The translations under genes and the position numbers were made by a program. This document shows, one piece after another, positions 1-8,500 of a stretch of DNA of 64,000 nt. A model generated the notes under the pieces. The model was not told the origin of the DNA, did no database searches, and worked only from the letters and a program-made list of their open reading frames with translations. Position 1 is the first letter of the stretch; each line of letters begins with the position of its first letter. Source of the stretch: Phaeodactylibacter luteus (GTDB lineage Bacteria; Bacteroidota; Bacteroidia; Chitinophagales; Saprospiraceae); the NCBI RefSeq assembly GCF_007993045.1, contig NZ_VOOR01000008.1:99449-163448 (forward strand). The letters are read 5' to 3'.

Positions 1-1133
1 AAGGTGCGCACCACTTCCGAGATATTGAAGGGCCCGTCCACCATAGTCAGGAAGTTGCCTAGCAGATAATTGCGCACCATCTGCAGCTCTTCCTCCGGGA
101 TGAGCTCTTCTTGCAAGCGCTCCATCTCTAGGTAGATCTGCTCCAGCGTATCCGGCACATAAGCTTGGCTCACCTCGGTGCCCACATAAAAGCAGCCCCC
201 GTAGCGCATGGTGTCCAGCATACTGTAAATATTGTACGTGTAGCCCTTTTCTTCCCGTATGTTCTCCATGAGGCGGGAGCCAAAGTACCCGCCCAGCACG
301 GTATTCAGCACGTAAAAGCTTTCATAGTCTTCGTGCCCCTTGCCAAACAGCTTGCGCCCTATCCGCAGGGCCGATTGGCTGGCCTCGCCCTGCTGAAAAT
401 ATACCCGTTCAGGGCGGGTCTCTACAGCTGCTACATCGGGCACTGCTGCTTCGCCGGGCGGGACTGCACGGCTCAGTGCCTCATCGATGGCCGCTAAGGC
501 GCTATCCGCAACTTTGCCGCTGATAAAAACCGCAGCATTCCCAGCGCGGAACAGCCTTTCGTGGTGGGCCAGGAGGTCTTGCCGCTGCAATGCTCCGTAG
601 GCTGCAGCAGTACTGTTGTAGCCGTAGGGGTGGCGTTCGCCAAAAAACAGCTCGGTAATTTGGCGATAAGCCACGGTATCGTTTTTGGACAGGTCTACCG
701 CAAGGCGCTGCTGATTGCGGCGGATGAAAGCCTGCAGCTCCTCTTCCGGGTAACGGGGGCAGGAAAGCACATCCTCCAGCACCGGCAGCAAAGCCCCGAG
801 GTGCTTGTTCAGGCTGTACAAGACAACGTTTGCGGTGTCCATCTGAAAGGGCAAGCTCAGGCTGCCCCCATAGAAGTCCAATATTTCGGCTACGTCAGCC
901 CCACTGTAGCGTGCCCCGCCTTCCCGCAGCAGGCTGGTAGCTGCCCGTGCAACGAGGGGCTTGCGCTCGAAAGGCCGGCCCGCATGGAAAGCTACCTCCA
1001 GCTTGATCACTTCCTGTGTGCCTTTGCTCGTTACGTAGGCCGGCATGCCATTGGACAACCGCAGGCAGCGGGGCTCAGGGAGGGCCAGGGTGGCGATGTC
1101 ATGAATCTGAGGGGGGCGGGTACGGTCTGGCAT
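1..1133 (-). CDS. M16 family peptidase, non-catalytic subunit (3' end cut by window edge)
   Basis: The reverse strand reads open from an ATG at 1133 to the left edge without a stop. The product has the insulinase/processing-peptidase (M16) fold: an N-terminal domain followed by the M16_C region with a GGYFGSRLMENIREEKGY-like segment typical of the family. The zinc motif HxxEH is missing: the aligned position reads ATSLLREGG, so this should be the inactive partner of a two-protein M16 protease, as in known alpha/beta-type heterodimers. No signal peptide is visible. The catalytic homologue in this window lies at 12645-13943, about 11.5 kb away on the same strand, not next door as usual. The C-terminus is off-window. 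Confidence 0.85.
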   Translation of the reverse strand, partial: MPDRTRPPQIHDIATLALPEPRCLRLSNGMPAYVTSKGTQEVIKLEVAFHAGRPFERKPLVARAATSLLREGGARYSGADVAEILDFYGGSLSLPFQMDTANVVLYSLNKHLGALLPVLEDVLSCPRYPEEELQAFIRRNQQRLAVDLSKNDTVAYRQITELFFGERHPYGYNSTAAAYGALQRQDLLAHHERLFRAGNAAVFISGKVADSALAAIDEALSRAVPPGEAAVPDVAAVETRPERVYFQQGEASQSALRIGRKLFGKGHEDYESFYVLNTVLGGYFGSRLMENIREEKGYTYNIYSMLDTMRYGGCFYVGTEVSQAYVPDTLEQIYLEMERLQEELIPEEELQMVRNYLLGNFLTMVDGPFNISEVVRT

Positions 1134-1185
1134 ATCTCATCGTCTGTTTGGGGCAGGGCTATGAGCCAAAGCCCATTTGATGCCC

Positions 1186-1206
1186 TTATCAACAACCTGT
1201 GGAATA
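1186..1206. promoter_or_regulatory. Two DnaA-box-like 9-mers in inverted orientation upstream of dnaN
   Basis: TTATCAACA (1186-1194) and TGTGGAATA (1198-1206) each resemble the DnaA box TTATCCACA or its complement and face each other across 3 bases. They lie between the M16 gene and the dnaN promoter. dnaA is not in the window. Function is a guess; imperfect 9-mers arise by chance. Confidence 0.25.
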
Positions 1207-1235
1207 CTATTGATGTTAAAATGCCCGAAATATCC

Positions 1236-1243
1236 TATTTTTG
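1236..1243 (+). promoter_or_regulatory. dnaN promoter -7 element (TATTTTTG)
   Basis: Exact match to the Bacteroidota housekeeping -7 consensus TAnnTTTG, about 160 bp before the dnaN ATG. The -33 region has only a weak TTG-like match. The distance implies a long 5' UTR. Confidence 0.5.
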
Positions 1244-1404
1244 CTGATATTTCGGCGAGTTTTCATATCGAGCGCTTGTTCGTAAGTTTTTGCGCCCGGG
1301 CTGCACAGCCCAAAGGTGAAACTACAAACAACACGCTGACAACCGGGAGTTCCGCTGCCCGTGAAACCACCCCTTTTTCATCCGTCAAATTTAGCTGACA
1401 GACT

Positions 1405-2520
1405 ATGAAATTTAGCGTTTCTTCCTCAGAGCTTCTCAAACGCCTCCAAATCGTAGGGGGCGCTATTGGTTCCAACCCGGTACTGCCTATTTTGGAAGAC
1501 TTCCTCTTTACGATTTCCAACAATCGCCTGCGCATCGCCGCAACGGACCTGGAAACTTCCATCACTACTGAGATAGAGGTCATGTCTGATACAGACGGCG
1601 TGGTGGCAGTGCCCGCCAAAATCCTGCTCGAAACCCTGAAAGCCCTGCCGCAGCAGCCGATCACTTTTACGGTCAATGAAGAAAATTTCGGCATCGAAAT
1701 TACTTCTGCGTATGGCAAGTACAAACTGGCCGGAGAAGATGGGCAGGACTTTCCTAATATACCGCAGCCCGATACCGTGGATACGCTGAAAATCAACGGT
1801 GCGGCACTGACGCATGGCATCACCAAAACTATTTTTGCGGCCAGCAATGACGAGCTGCGCCCCGCAATGACCGGAGTCTACTTCCAAGTCGATTTCAACA
1901 AGCTCGTGCTTGTAGCAACAGATGCCCACAAACTGGTGAAATACACCTTCAATGAGGTCGGCAGTGAAGTCTCTACTTCTTTTATCGTGCCCAAGAAAGC
2001 GCTCAACCTGCTTAAAGGCTCCCTGCCAGAAAAAGATGAGGTGACCGTCTCCTTCAATGCAGCCAACGCTTTCTTTTCTTTTGGGGACACAGAGCTCGTC
2101 TGCCGCCTTATCGACGCCCGCTACCCGGATTACAACGCGGTCATCCCTGTCGATAACCCGAATACCCTGACGCTGGCCCGCTCTGATTTCCAAAACTCCC
2201 TCAAGCGGATTGCCATCTATGCCAACAAAACGACCAATCAGGTCATCCTGAATATCAACGACGGCAGCCTAACCATCTCTGCACAAGACCTGGACTTCTC
2301 CAATGAGGCCACCGAGCAGCTGGCCTGCACCTATGAAGGGGACCCCCTCACTATTGGCTTCAACGCCAAGTTCTTGGTCGAAATGCTCAATGTGCTGGAG
2401 TCTGATGAAGTCAAAATAGAATTGTCTACGCCGACCCGGGCAGGCATCCTCCTGCCTGCAGAGGAAATGGAAGGGGAAGAGATACTGATGCTGGTCATGC
2501 CAGTAATGTTGAGCAATTAA
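1405..2520 (+). CDS. dnaN: DNA polymerase III beta sliding clamp
   Basis: 371 residues, the usual length for a beta clamp, starting MKFSVSSSELLKRLQ and ending in the short hydrophobic MPVMLSN tail that closes the clamp family. The three repeated clamp domains cover the whole protein. It forms the ring that tethers polymerase III to DNA. dnaA and recF are not beside it; the gene instead heads a short run with a lipoprotein (17 bp on) and nadD. A Bacteroidota -7 box lies upstream at 1236. Identification is secure from N-terminus, length and C-terminus. Confidence 0.97.
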   Translation: MKFSVSSSELLKRLQIVGGAIGSNPVLPILEDFLFTISNNRLRIAATDLETSITTEIEVMSDTDGVVAVPAKILLETLKALPQQPITFTVNEENFGIEITSAYGKYKLAGEDGQDFPNIPQPDTVDTLKINGAALTHGITKTIFAASNDELRPAMTGVYFQVDFNKLVLVATDAHKLVKYTFNEVGSEVSTSFIVPKKALNLLKGSLPEKDEVTVSFNAANAFFSFGDTELVCRLIDARYPDYNAVIPVDNPNTLTLARSDFQNSLKRIAIYANKTTNQVILNINDGSLTISAQDLDFSNEATEQLACTYEGDPLTIGFNAKFLVEMLNVLESDEVKIELSTPTRAGILLPAEEMEGEEILMLVMPVMLSN

Positions 2521-2537
2521 ATGCCAAGTCCCAGGTT

Positions 2538-3017
2538 ATGAGGCTCCCGCTAAAAATAGGCGCATGGCTTTTACTCTGCCTGCTTTTCCAGGCCTGTTCG
2601 GCAAAAGAAGAAGGCAGCGGCAGTACGCCGCCTTCCTCTCCCGAAGAGGTGCTCAAAGCTTATCAGGCCTTGGTCGATCAGAATAAGTTTGAGCAGGCCA
2701 AACGCCTGAGCACGGCTGCTAACCAAGATTGGCTCACTGAGCTTGCCAGCATCCTCGAAGGGGAACAGCCCGATAGCACGCTGTTCCAAACTGAATTCCT
2801 TGCTATACATTGCGAAGGCCTTGGGGATACCTTGCGCTGCAACTGTGTGCTGGAGGATCAGTACGAAAAGTATACTTCCGACTATTACCTCGTGAAAGCC
2901 AACGGGCAATGGCTGGTGGATGCGCCTAAAGATGACGTTCAGATAGAAGGCGATATACTGGAAAACCTGCCCGACACACTGCTGCAAGAGCTTATGGAAG
3001 AAGCTCCCGGGCAGTAA
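2538..3017 (+). CDS. Small lipoprotein, DUF4878-like
   Basis: 159 residues with a lipoprotein signal: basic start (MRLPLK), hydrophobic stretch, and lipobox LFQAC with Cys20 as the lipidation site. The mature part is short and acidic. A segment of the type VLKAYQALVDQNKFEQAKRL near the start followed by a C-terminal KANGQWLVD is the pattern of DUF4878/SnoaL-like lipoproteins with a small alpha+beta fold; this assignment is tentative. It sits 17 bp after dnaN and 9 bp before nadD, so it is probably cotranscribed with both. No function can be named. Confidence 0.8.
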   Translation: MRLPLKIGAWLLLCLLFQACSAKEEGSGSTPPSSPEEVLKAYQALVDQNKFEQAKRLSTAANQDWLTELASILEGEQPDSTLFQTEFLAIHCEGLGDTLRCNCVLEDQYEKYTSDYYLVKANGQWLVDAPKDDVQIEGDILENLPDTLLQELMEEAPGQ

Positions 3018-3026
3018 TCTAAATTA

Positions 3027-3617
3027 GTGAATACTATGCCGGCACTCCAAACCGGGCTCTTCTTTGGTTCCTTCAACCCGGTGCATATCGGGCACCTCAT
3101 CATCGCCAACTTCATGGCTACCCAAACACCGCTGGACGAAGTGTGGATGGTCGTGTCTCCGCAAAACCCCTTAAAGCCCAAGAAAAGCCTCGCTCGGGAT
3201 TATGACCGCCTCCACCTTGTACAGATTGCCATTGAAGACAACCCGCAGCTGAGGGCCTCTGATATTGAATTCGGAATGCCCAAGCCTTCTTATACCGTAG
3301 ACACTCTGGCCTACCTCAAAGAAAAATACCCAAGCCGGGACTTTACGCTGATCATGGGCGGTGACAACCTCGCTACCCTCCATAAATGGAAAAACTTTGA
3401 GCACCTCCTCGCTGAGCACCAAATCTTTGTCTACCAAAGGCCTGAGTACAGCTTGGGCGAGCTCTCCGGCCACCCCCATGTCCACCTCTTTGAAGCACCG
3501 ATGATGCACATCTCTGCGAGCTACATCCGTAATTGCCTTAAGCACGGCCATTCTGTGCGCTACCTGGTGCCCGAGCCTGTCTTCCGGTACCTGGAAAAGA
3601 CCCCTCTTTACCAGTAG
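3027..3617 (+). CDS. nadD: Nicotinate-nucleotide adenylyltransferase
   Basis: 196 residues. The nucleotidyltransferase signature GSFNPVHIGH is at residues 14-23 and the second signature ISASYIR at about 162-168, both in the places expected for NadD. The enzyme adenylates nicotinate mononucleotide to deamido-NAD in NAD synthesis. ATGs at residues 1 and 4 both fit; the first leaves a 9-bp gap to the lipoprotein gene. Length and motifs are normal. Confidence 0.96.
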   Translation: MNTMPALQTGLFFGSFNPVHIGHLIIANFMATQTPLDEVWMVVSPQNPLKPKKSLARDYDRLHLVQIAIEDNPQLRASDIEFGMPKPSYTVDTLAYLKEKYPSRDFTLIMGGDNLATLHKWKNFEHLLAEHQIFVYQRPEYSLGELSGHPHVHLFEAPMMHISASYIRNCLKHGHSVRYLVPEPVFRYLEKTPLYQ

Positions 3618-3672
3618 CGATTAGGCTAGATGATATTTTGCCGTTTATCAAATGCTGGCCTCTTTAACCGGC

Positions 3673-3835
3673 AAAAAAACACAGCCCTCCGCTGGCATGA
3701 AGGGCTGTGTTCAAAAACCGATAACACTAAATATCCCCAGTAGATGCCGGGTATCCGCCGAGCTAATGGGGTGCAGTATGAAAAGATGTCCACTACAGGG
3801 CTATGCCCTGTTAGTGAATGGCTCATTTTGATGGG
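3673..3835 (-). ncRNA. Candidate small RNA between nadD and the thioredoxin gene
   Basis: On the reverse strand, TAGATTTG (complement of 3837-3844) matches the TAnnTTTG -7 box. Transcription from about 3830 would run into a clean intrinsic terminator: 10-bp stem 3679-3688/3701-3710 followed by seven U (A run at 3673-3679). The RNA would be about 155 nt with an internal perfect hairpin ACAGGGC-ATA-GCCCTGT at about 3796-3812. No good open frame lies inside. A -33 element is not convincing, and the terminator could simply be a second one for the thioredoxin gene. Confidence 0.4.
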
Positions 3836-3928
3836 GCAAATCTACAGCAGCACAGGCGTTGGCACCATGACATTTGTCACTGAGCGCTATTTTTTCTTTC
3901 TCCCTATCGGGGATCCGCACAACAAGAA

Positions 3929-3956
3929 GCCCGTACCAAAAACTAATGGCACGGGC
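3929..3956 (-). terminator. Intrinsic terminator of the thioredoxin gene
   Basis: GCCCGTACC (3929-3937) pairs with GGCACGGGC (3948-3956) around a 10-base loop; read on the reverse strand the one mismatch becomes a G-U pair. A U-rich UUCUUGUUGU follows. It is 145 bp after the stop of the reverse-strand thioredoxin gene. Confidence 0.65.
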
Positions 3957-4101
3957 CCTCCCTCACGGGAGCAAGGAACAGTTTTTTGTGGTCTTCAAGC
4001 CAAATCCGATCACTAAAACTGCTGTGGATCAATACGTTTTACCGTGGATGGCTAACAGCCATACGCCAAAAGTGTTTACCGGAGCCCATCAGCACTTCGT
4101 G

Positions 4102-4875
4102 CTAATACAAAGCCATATCAAAACGCCGGCGGTAATGCTTCGTCAGTGGGGCATCAGCGCCCCAAGCATGGAATAAGGCAATAGCGGCCCGCCTCGGCAA
4201 GTCATTGGCATAAGCCTTGTCCGCCATCACGGCCTGTATAACCTGTTTTATAGCCTCCTCATTCTGTTCTGCCCTCAGTGCGTTTTGTGCCTGCAGCAGC
4301 GCCTGCCCCGCAGCGCTCGGATCCGGGGCGTGCTGCATCAGCTCAGCCAAAGCCCGCACCGTTTCTACCTGATCGTGGAGCGGGCTGCCCATAGGGATGG
4401 GCGCCAACAGTGCCAATGCCCTTTCTGGGCTAGGCACTACGACGGCCATGGCCAAAGCGAGCCGGGCATCTTGCATATCCGGATATTGAGCTACAAAAGC
4501 TTCCAGCTCGGAGAGGGCCCCCGCTTCGCCCAAGCGGTCCAAAATATGCCCCAACACCTCCTTACGAGCATCGGGCAGGGTATTCGCCAGCCATTCCTGA
4601 ATCTGAGGGCGGGACAAAGCGCCAGCAAATTCGCCTATGACTTCACCACGGTAAAACATTTTTACATTAGGGATACTACGGATCTGGTACTGTGCAGCCA
4701 GCTGCTGCTCTTCCTCTGTATTCAATTTCACCAGGTCCCACCGGTCCTGCTCTTCGCTAGCCAGCTGTTCTATCACAGGGCCAAGGACACGGCAGGGGCC
4801 GCACCAGGGCGCCCAAAAGTCGACCACTACAGGGCGTTCATAACTTCGGCCGATCACATCTTTTTGAAAGTCCAT
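4102..4875 (-). CDS. Thioredoxin-domain protein with TPR-like C-terminus (CnoX/YbbN type)
   Basis: 257 residues. The first about 105 form a thioredoxin fold with the redox motif WCGPC at 24-28 and the cis-Pro segment IRSIPNVKMF. The remaining about 150 are Ala/Leu-rich helices like the TPR region of CnoX (YbbN), a holdase that hands clients to GroEL and protects cysteines. No signal peptide, so cytoplasmic. Unlike E. coli CnoX, which has lost the CxxC cysteines, both are kept here. It is divergent from the barrel gene at 5003 and has its own terminator. A plain thioredoxin with a helical tail cannot be excluded. Confidence 0.85.
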   Translation of the reverse strand: MDFQKDVIGRSYERPVVVDFWAPWCGPCRVLGPVIEQLASEEQDRWDLVKLNTEEEQQLAAQYQIRSIPNVKMFYRGEVIGEFAGALSRPQIQEWLANTLPDARKEVLGHILDRLGEAGALSELEAFVAQYPDMQDARLALAMAVVVPSPERALALLAPIPMGSPLHDQVETVRALAELMQHAPDPSAAGQALLQAQNALRAEQNEEAIKQVIQAVMADKAYANDLPRRAAIALFHAWGADAPLTKHYRRRFDMALY

Positions 4876-5002
4876 AGCTAAATTTGATTTGGAAAGCGCA
4901 AAAAAATGTACTCCGCATAGGGGAGCACCACTTATTAATACATCATGGTATTACAATAGGTTCGCCCCCTGCCAGGGTGGCGGATGGCTAAAACCAACCG
5001 AT

Positions 5003-5611
5003 ATGATGTACAAAATTTTGCTCTTTTGGCTGCTGTTCACCCTACTTGGGCTCAGCCCTGCCCATGCCCAGCACGATGCGCTTTTTGACGATGTAAACAC
5101 CCTTGGCGGCTTTGGCGGCCCCATACTGGAGTTCAGCAGTATCAACGGCCAGCTCGTAGCAGATGTAGGCGGGGGCGGAGCCATTATGCTTGACGAATTT
5201 TTCATAGGCGGTTATGGCATGGGCACCGGCTACCCGGAGGCCAAGATACAGCGCAACATAGATGGCGAAATCCTTGAGATAGACTACGGGCTGGAGTTTA
5301 GGCACGGCGGGCTTTGGTTTGGGTATGTCCAGCAGATTCAGCGCAAAGCTCATCTTTATACCAGCCTGAAAACCGGATGGGGCAGTGCCACCCTCCAACA
5401 CGAACAGTACGGCCTTCCAAAAGACCGGCTGTTGGTGCTCACGCCGGAGGTGGGCGTTGAGGTCAATATGACCTCCTTTTTTAAGTTGGGGCTGACCGGC
5501 GGCTACCGGATCGTCACCGGCGCCAATGCCCTTCCCGGGCTTGGCAACCGGGATTTCAGCAGCCCTACAGGCACACTGACTTTCCGCTTTGGCGGCTTTG
5601 GCCATTATTAG
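5003..5611 (+). CDS. Small secreted or outer-membrane beta-barrel-like protein, unknown function
   Basis: 202 residues from the ATG at 5003; an upstream in-frame start at 4889 would place a long hydrophilic leader before the signal peptide, so I reject it. MMYKILLFWLLFTLLGLSPAHAQ is a clear Sec signal cut after AHA-Q. The mature part is rich in Gly and alternating aromatic/hydrophobic residues and ends TGTLTFRFGGFGHY, a barrel-like closing strand. No conserved domain recognised. It lies divergent from the thioredoxin gene and convergent with a T9SS protein. Confidence 0.75.
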   Translation: MMYKILLFWLLFTLLGLSPAHAQHDALFDDVNTLGGFGGPILEFSSINGQLVADVGGGGAIMLDEFFIGGYGMGTGYPEAKIQRNIDGEILEIDYGLEFRHGGLWFGYVQQIQRKAHLYTSLKTGWGSATLQHEQYGLPKDRLLVLTPEVGVEVNMTSFFKLGLTGGYRIVTGANALPGLGNRDFSSPTGTLTFRFGGFGHY

Positions 5612-5640
5612 GCCCGATGCGCCTGCAAAGTGCCCAGCCC

Positions 5641-6555
5641 TTACCTGGCCACTACTACCTTCCCGGCCCCAAGCTGTACGCCATCGGATAGCACCTGCCA
5701 AAAGTAAAGCCCCTCGGGCAGCCCCCACACGGAAAAGGAGCACTCCTGCGCGCCACCAGGCAGCAAAGGCTTTTTCAGGGCCACCTGCCCCGACAGGCCG
5801 GACAGCACCCAATATGCCGGCCGGCCAGCAGGCAGGGGCTTATTCCAGGCCAGCATAGCCTCAGCCTTGGCCGGGTTGGGGTATACCTGAAACTGCAAAG
5901 GCTCCGAAGGGGGGTGCACTGTATGGTTCGGAACACACCCCATAGGGCCTTCATACAGCAGCCCTTCTGACGGATCCGCATAACAGGTCAGTTCGTCCCA
6001 AACAAAAGGGTGGCTGATGTAAAACCAAGACGGGCTAAAGCCCAGCCGGCGGTTGGGTATGATGCTCCCAAAGCCTTCATACAGGTCAAAATAGTACGTT
6101 GAATTCACCCTGATCAACCTTCGTGGGCCACTCCTTTCTAAGACGGTAAGGGTGAGGGTGTCTGTTTCAAGCCCTGTCCATATACGGGGCACTTCCATCT
6201 GCCAAGACTCGCCTGCTTCCTTCGCAAAATCAAGCACAAGCTTGAAAACCTCCGCCTCCCGGTCATAACGGTAGATTTGATGCCCATCCTGATGCACAAT
6301 AAAGTCGGGAAAGTCATTTGTGCTGGGGGTCACCCCCCAATCCGCTTCCGGGATGATGGTACAATACTTCCCTTGTATGATGGTATCCGATGTTACCGCC
6401 GCAGTATAATAAATAGGGTACCCCGGCGGGCAAGGGAAATTGGCAGGGGCGCATTGGATATAATGCCCCCACTCAGCGCCTACAGGAGCAAAGGGGGCCT
6501 GAGCTGGCAGGAGAACCGGCAAAGCAAAAGCGATAAAAAACAAACAAGCTTTCAT
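5641..6555 (-). CDS. Secreted protein with T9SS C-terminal sorting domain
   Basis: 304 residues. The N-terminus is a Sec signal (MKACLFFIAFALPVLLPAQA). The C-terminal about 80 residues are a type A T9SS sorting domain: QVYPNPAKAEAMLAW, then LSGLSGQVALKKPLL, then LPEGLYFWQVLSDG, ending KVVVAR. The middle contains Cys pairs and a Tyr-rich beta region without a domain I recognise. T9SS cargo is exported across the outer membrane and either anchored or released. Divergent from truA with an R1-type repeat in between. Confidence 0.85.
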   Translation of the reverse strand: MKACLFFIAFALPVLLPAQAPFAPVGAEWGHYIQCAPANFPCPPGYPIYYTAAVTSDTIIQGKYCTIIPEADWGVTPSTNDFPDFIVHQDGHQIYRYDREAEVFKLVLDFAKEAGESWQMEVPRIWTGLETDTLTLTVLERSGPRRLIRVNSTYYFDLYEGFGSIIPNRRLGFSPSWFYISHPFVWDELTCYADPSEGLLYEGPMGCVPNHTVHPPSEPLQFQVYPNPAKAEAMLAWNKPLPAGRPAYWVLSGLSGQVALKKPLLPGGAQECSFSVWGLPEGLYFWQVLSDGVQLGAGKVVVAR

Positions 6556-6619
6556 GTCAATATGGATTTTAGGGTAGGCAAAGCAATGGAGCGTTTATGC
6601 CCTACCTGATTTTGGCGGG

Positions 6620-6737
6620 GCCTTGTCTTCAGCGTTTTTTTGGGGGCTCCCCCCGCCTCAAGGCAGGGGGCGCTACGCTCCGGGGCTCGCTATCCGCTCG
6701 GCCCTGCGGGCTTATACCCCTGCGCATCGCTAGCCCG
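6620..6737 (-). repeat. R1 repeat, copy g (reverse orientation, degenerate)
   Basis: The reverse complement reads ctagcgatgcgcaggggt ... agggccgagcggatagcgag ... cggagcgtagcg, matching the R1 core. Both ends are eroded and no target duplication is visible. It lies between the divergent T9SS-protein and truA genes. Confidence 0.65.
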
Positions 6738-6802
6738 TTGCAATTCGCAAAGGCTATAAAAGATTTGCGGTATTGGGGCCTGCCTTTAAGGCTAAACAAA
6801 AT

Positions 6803-6810
6803 TAGCTTTG
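6803..6810 (+). promoter_or_regulatory. truA promoter -7 element (TAGCTTTG)
   Basis: Exact TAnnTTTG match, 156 bp before the truA ATG. The same 8-mer recurs twice before the pyrophosphatase gene. No strong -33 element at the usual spacing. Confidence 0.45.
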
Positions 6811-6966
6811 GAAAATACTATTTCTCTGCTACTCCAATTGTACGCCCGCTTACCAAAAGCGCGATCAGTGCGCAAGGGCCACAGCAGCCAAAAGCAGTAA
6901 GGGGGCATTGCAACAACCCCGCCGTTGGGGGTGTTACCATCTCGCAAAACATCACGAGCAAGGCCT

Positions 6967-7710
6967 ATGCGATATTTCGCCGAACTGGCTTACAACGGCG
7001 CCAACTATTTCGGATGGCAAAATCAGCCCCGTCAGGTTTCTGTACAGCAGACATTAGAAGACGCCCTGAGCACCATCCTCAATACCTCAATTGCGGTGAC
7101 CGGCTGCGGGCGTACCGATACCGGCGTGCACGCCAAACAGTATTTCCTGCACTTCGACTTTGAGGGGGAATGGCCCCGGGGCTTTCTAAGCCGGATCAAT
7201 AAGTACCTCCCACCTGATATCGCCATCTACCGTTTCATCCAAGTGCCGGAGGGAGCGCACGCCCGTTTTGACGCCACCCACCGCGCCTATGAGTACCATA
7301 TCGATTTCCGAAAGAACCCCTTCGCCAAAGGCACTAGGCTCTTCTACCCACACGGCCAGCACCTAGAACATGGGGCGCTGCAAGAAGCAGCAAGCCTGCT
7401 GCTGCAGTATGAAGCCTTCCTGCCCTTTTGCAAAACGCATTCGGATGCTAAAACCATGCGGTGCGACCTCCGGCGGGCGGAATGGGCCTTTGCCCCCGAC
7501 GGGCAGGCAGCCGTTTTCCACATCGCTGCCGACCGGTTCCTCAGGGGCATGGTGCGCCTAATTGTAGGCATGTGCCTGAACGTCGGCCGTGGCAAACTGC
7601 CTTTGCAGGATGTGCGGCAGGCTATGGAGCAGCAAGTGCGCTTGCCCAAAAGCCTGAGCGTACCGCCCGACGGCCTTTACCTGACTGACATCCGCTATCC
7701 TTATATTTAA
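6967..7710 (+). CDS. truA: tRNA pseudouridine(38-40) synthase
   Basis: 247 residues from the ATG at 6967 (MRYFAELAYNGANYFGWQ); a start at 6925 would add 14 residues with no family support. The catalytic Asp is in CGRTDTGVHA (Asp51). FLRGMVRLIVG near residue 195 is the second family signature. TruA converts U38-40 in the anticodon stem-loop to pseudouridine. Followed 33 bp on by a lipoprotein gene. Confidence 0.96.
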   Translation: MRYFAELAYNGANYFGWQNQPRQVSVQQTLEDALSTILNTSIAVTGCGRTDTGVHAKQYFLHFDFEGEWPRGFLSRINKYLPPDIAIYRFIQVPEGAHARFDATHRAYEYHIDFRKNPFAKGTRLFYPHGQHLEHGALQEAASLLLQYEAFLPFCKTHSDAKTMRCDLRRAEWAFAPDGQAAVFHIAADRFLRGMVRLIVGMCLNVGRGKLPLQDVRQAMEQQVRLPKSLSVPPDGLYLTDIRYPYI

Positions 7711-7743
7711 ACACGCTGACCGCTGCCCAAAAGCCAATCCAAC

Positions 7744-8304
7744 ATGAGCTATCCCTCATCATCTCCCCTGCTGCTTGCCCTTTTTGCCCTCATCCTCATC
7801 GGCTGCAGCCCGGCACCGCCTACCGAATCCCTGAATGCAGCCCCTTTCTTTGACCTGAAGGGCTTTGTAGAGCAGGAAATAGAGCAGCTGCAAAAACAGC
7901 AGCCCCAAGCACGCAAAGAAGTCGCCGTGAACGGGCAGCAGGAAAGCCTGCCCTTCGACAGCCTCAATTATGAAAAAGAACTGCAGGTTTTCATCCGCTC
8001 TGATATCAACCGGCCCGCATGGACCGATAAGTACAGAGCGGATACCCTACTGGAGCGCGGCCAAGTACGGGCGCTCTCTTACGAAGCGCTTGTGGAGGGC
8101 TTGAAGACCCGCCTTCTGTCCATACAGTTTACAGAAGAAGGGGACGTGAAGGAGATCAAAATACAGAACCGCACGCAGAGCCCAGTGGCAGATGTACGGC
8201 AGGACCTGACTTACACACCGGGCAGTGGCTACCGGCTGCTGACCGCACAGTCTACCGCTTTGTCAGAAGAAAAAGAGGTAGAAGTCAGCGTACGGTGGGA
8301 ATGA
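7744..8304 (+). CDS. Hypothetical lipoprotein
   Basis: 186 residues with a lipoprotein signal: hydrophobic stretch PLLLALFALILIGC, lipobox LIGC. The mature part begins with a short Gln/Lys-rich helix (EQEIEQLQKQQPQ) and continues as charged alpha/beta sequence. The pattern (RSDINRPAWTDKY ... LLSIQFTEEGDVKEIKI) is seen in uncharacterised Bacteroidota lipoproteins, but I cannot name a family. Probably cotranscribed with truA. Confidence 0.75.
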   Translation: MSYPSSSPLLLALFALILIGCSPAPPTESLNAAPFFDLKGFVEQEIEQLQKQQPQARKEVAVNGQQESLPFDSLNYEKELQVFIRSDINRPAWTDKYRADTLLERGQVRALSYEALVEGLKTRLLSIQFTEEGDVKEIKIQNRTQSPVADVRQDLTYTPGSGYRLLTAQSTALSEEKEVEVSVRWE

Positions 8305-8382
8305 ACAGTTCAGCTATGGCTGCTGCGCCACTTTGTGTGTGATGTAGCACGCTATTAGGCTCGGGCGCAGTGGGCAAATGGC

Positions 8383-8500
8383 AAAAAAAAAGAGGCAGCG
8401 CTACCACAGCACTACCTCAGCCCTAACCAAATAAAACCAAATTATAATCTTTATGAAGATGGGCAGCTCTGCAGCTGCCGCTTCCTTATCAGTTGATGTT
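8383..8500 (-). ncRNA. Candidate orphan small RNA with own promoter and terminator
   Basis: On the reverse strand, TTG (complement of 8533-8535), a 20-base spacer and TATCTTTG (complement of 8505-8512) form a near-ideal Bacteroidota promoter. About 110 nt later a hairpin (stem 8392-8402/8408-8418, 11 bp with G-U pairs) is followed by nine U (A run 8383-8391), a strong intrinsic terminator. The RNA begins with a second hairpin, GGCAGCT-GCAG-AGCTGCC (8462-8479). There is no ATG-led frame of useful length and no reverse-strand gene nearby that the terminator could serve. The AT-rich DNA around 8495-8640 shows nothing else recognisable. Confidence 0.6.

Noticed and set aside
3744..4176. Two overlapping 90-100 codon frames downstream of nadD
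   Set aside because: They run through the thioredoxin terminator hairpin and show no signal peptide or domain.
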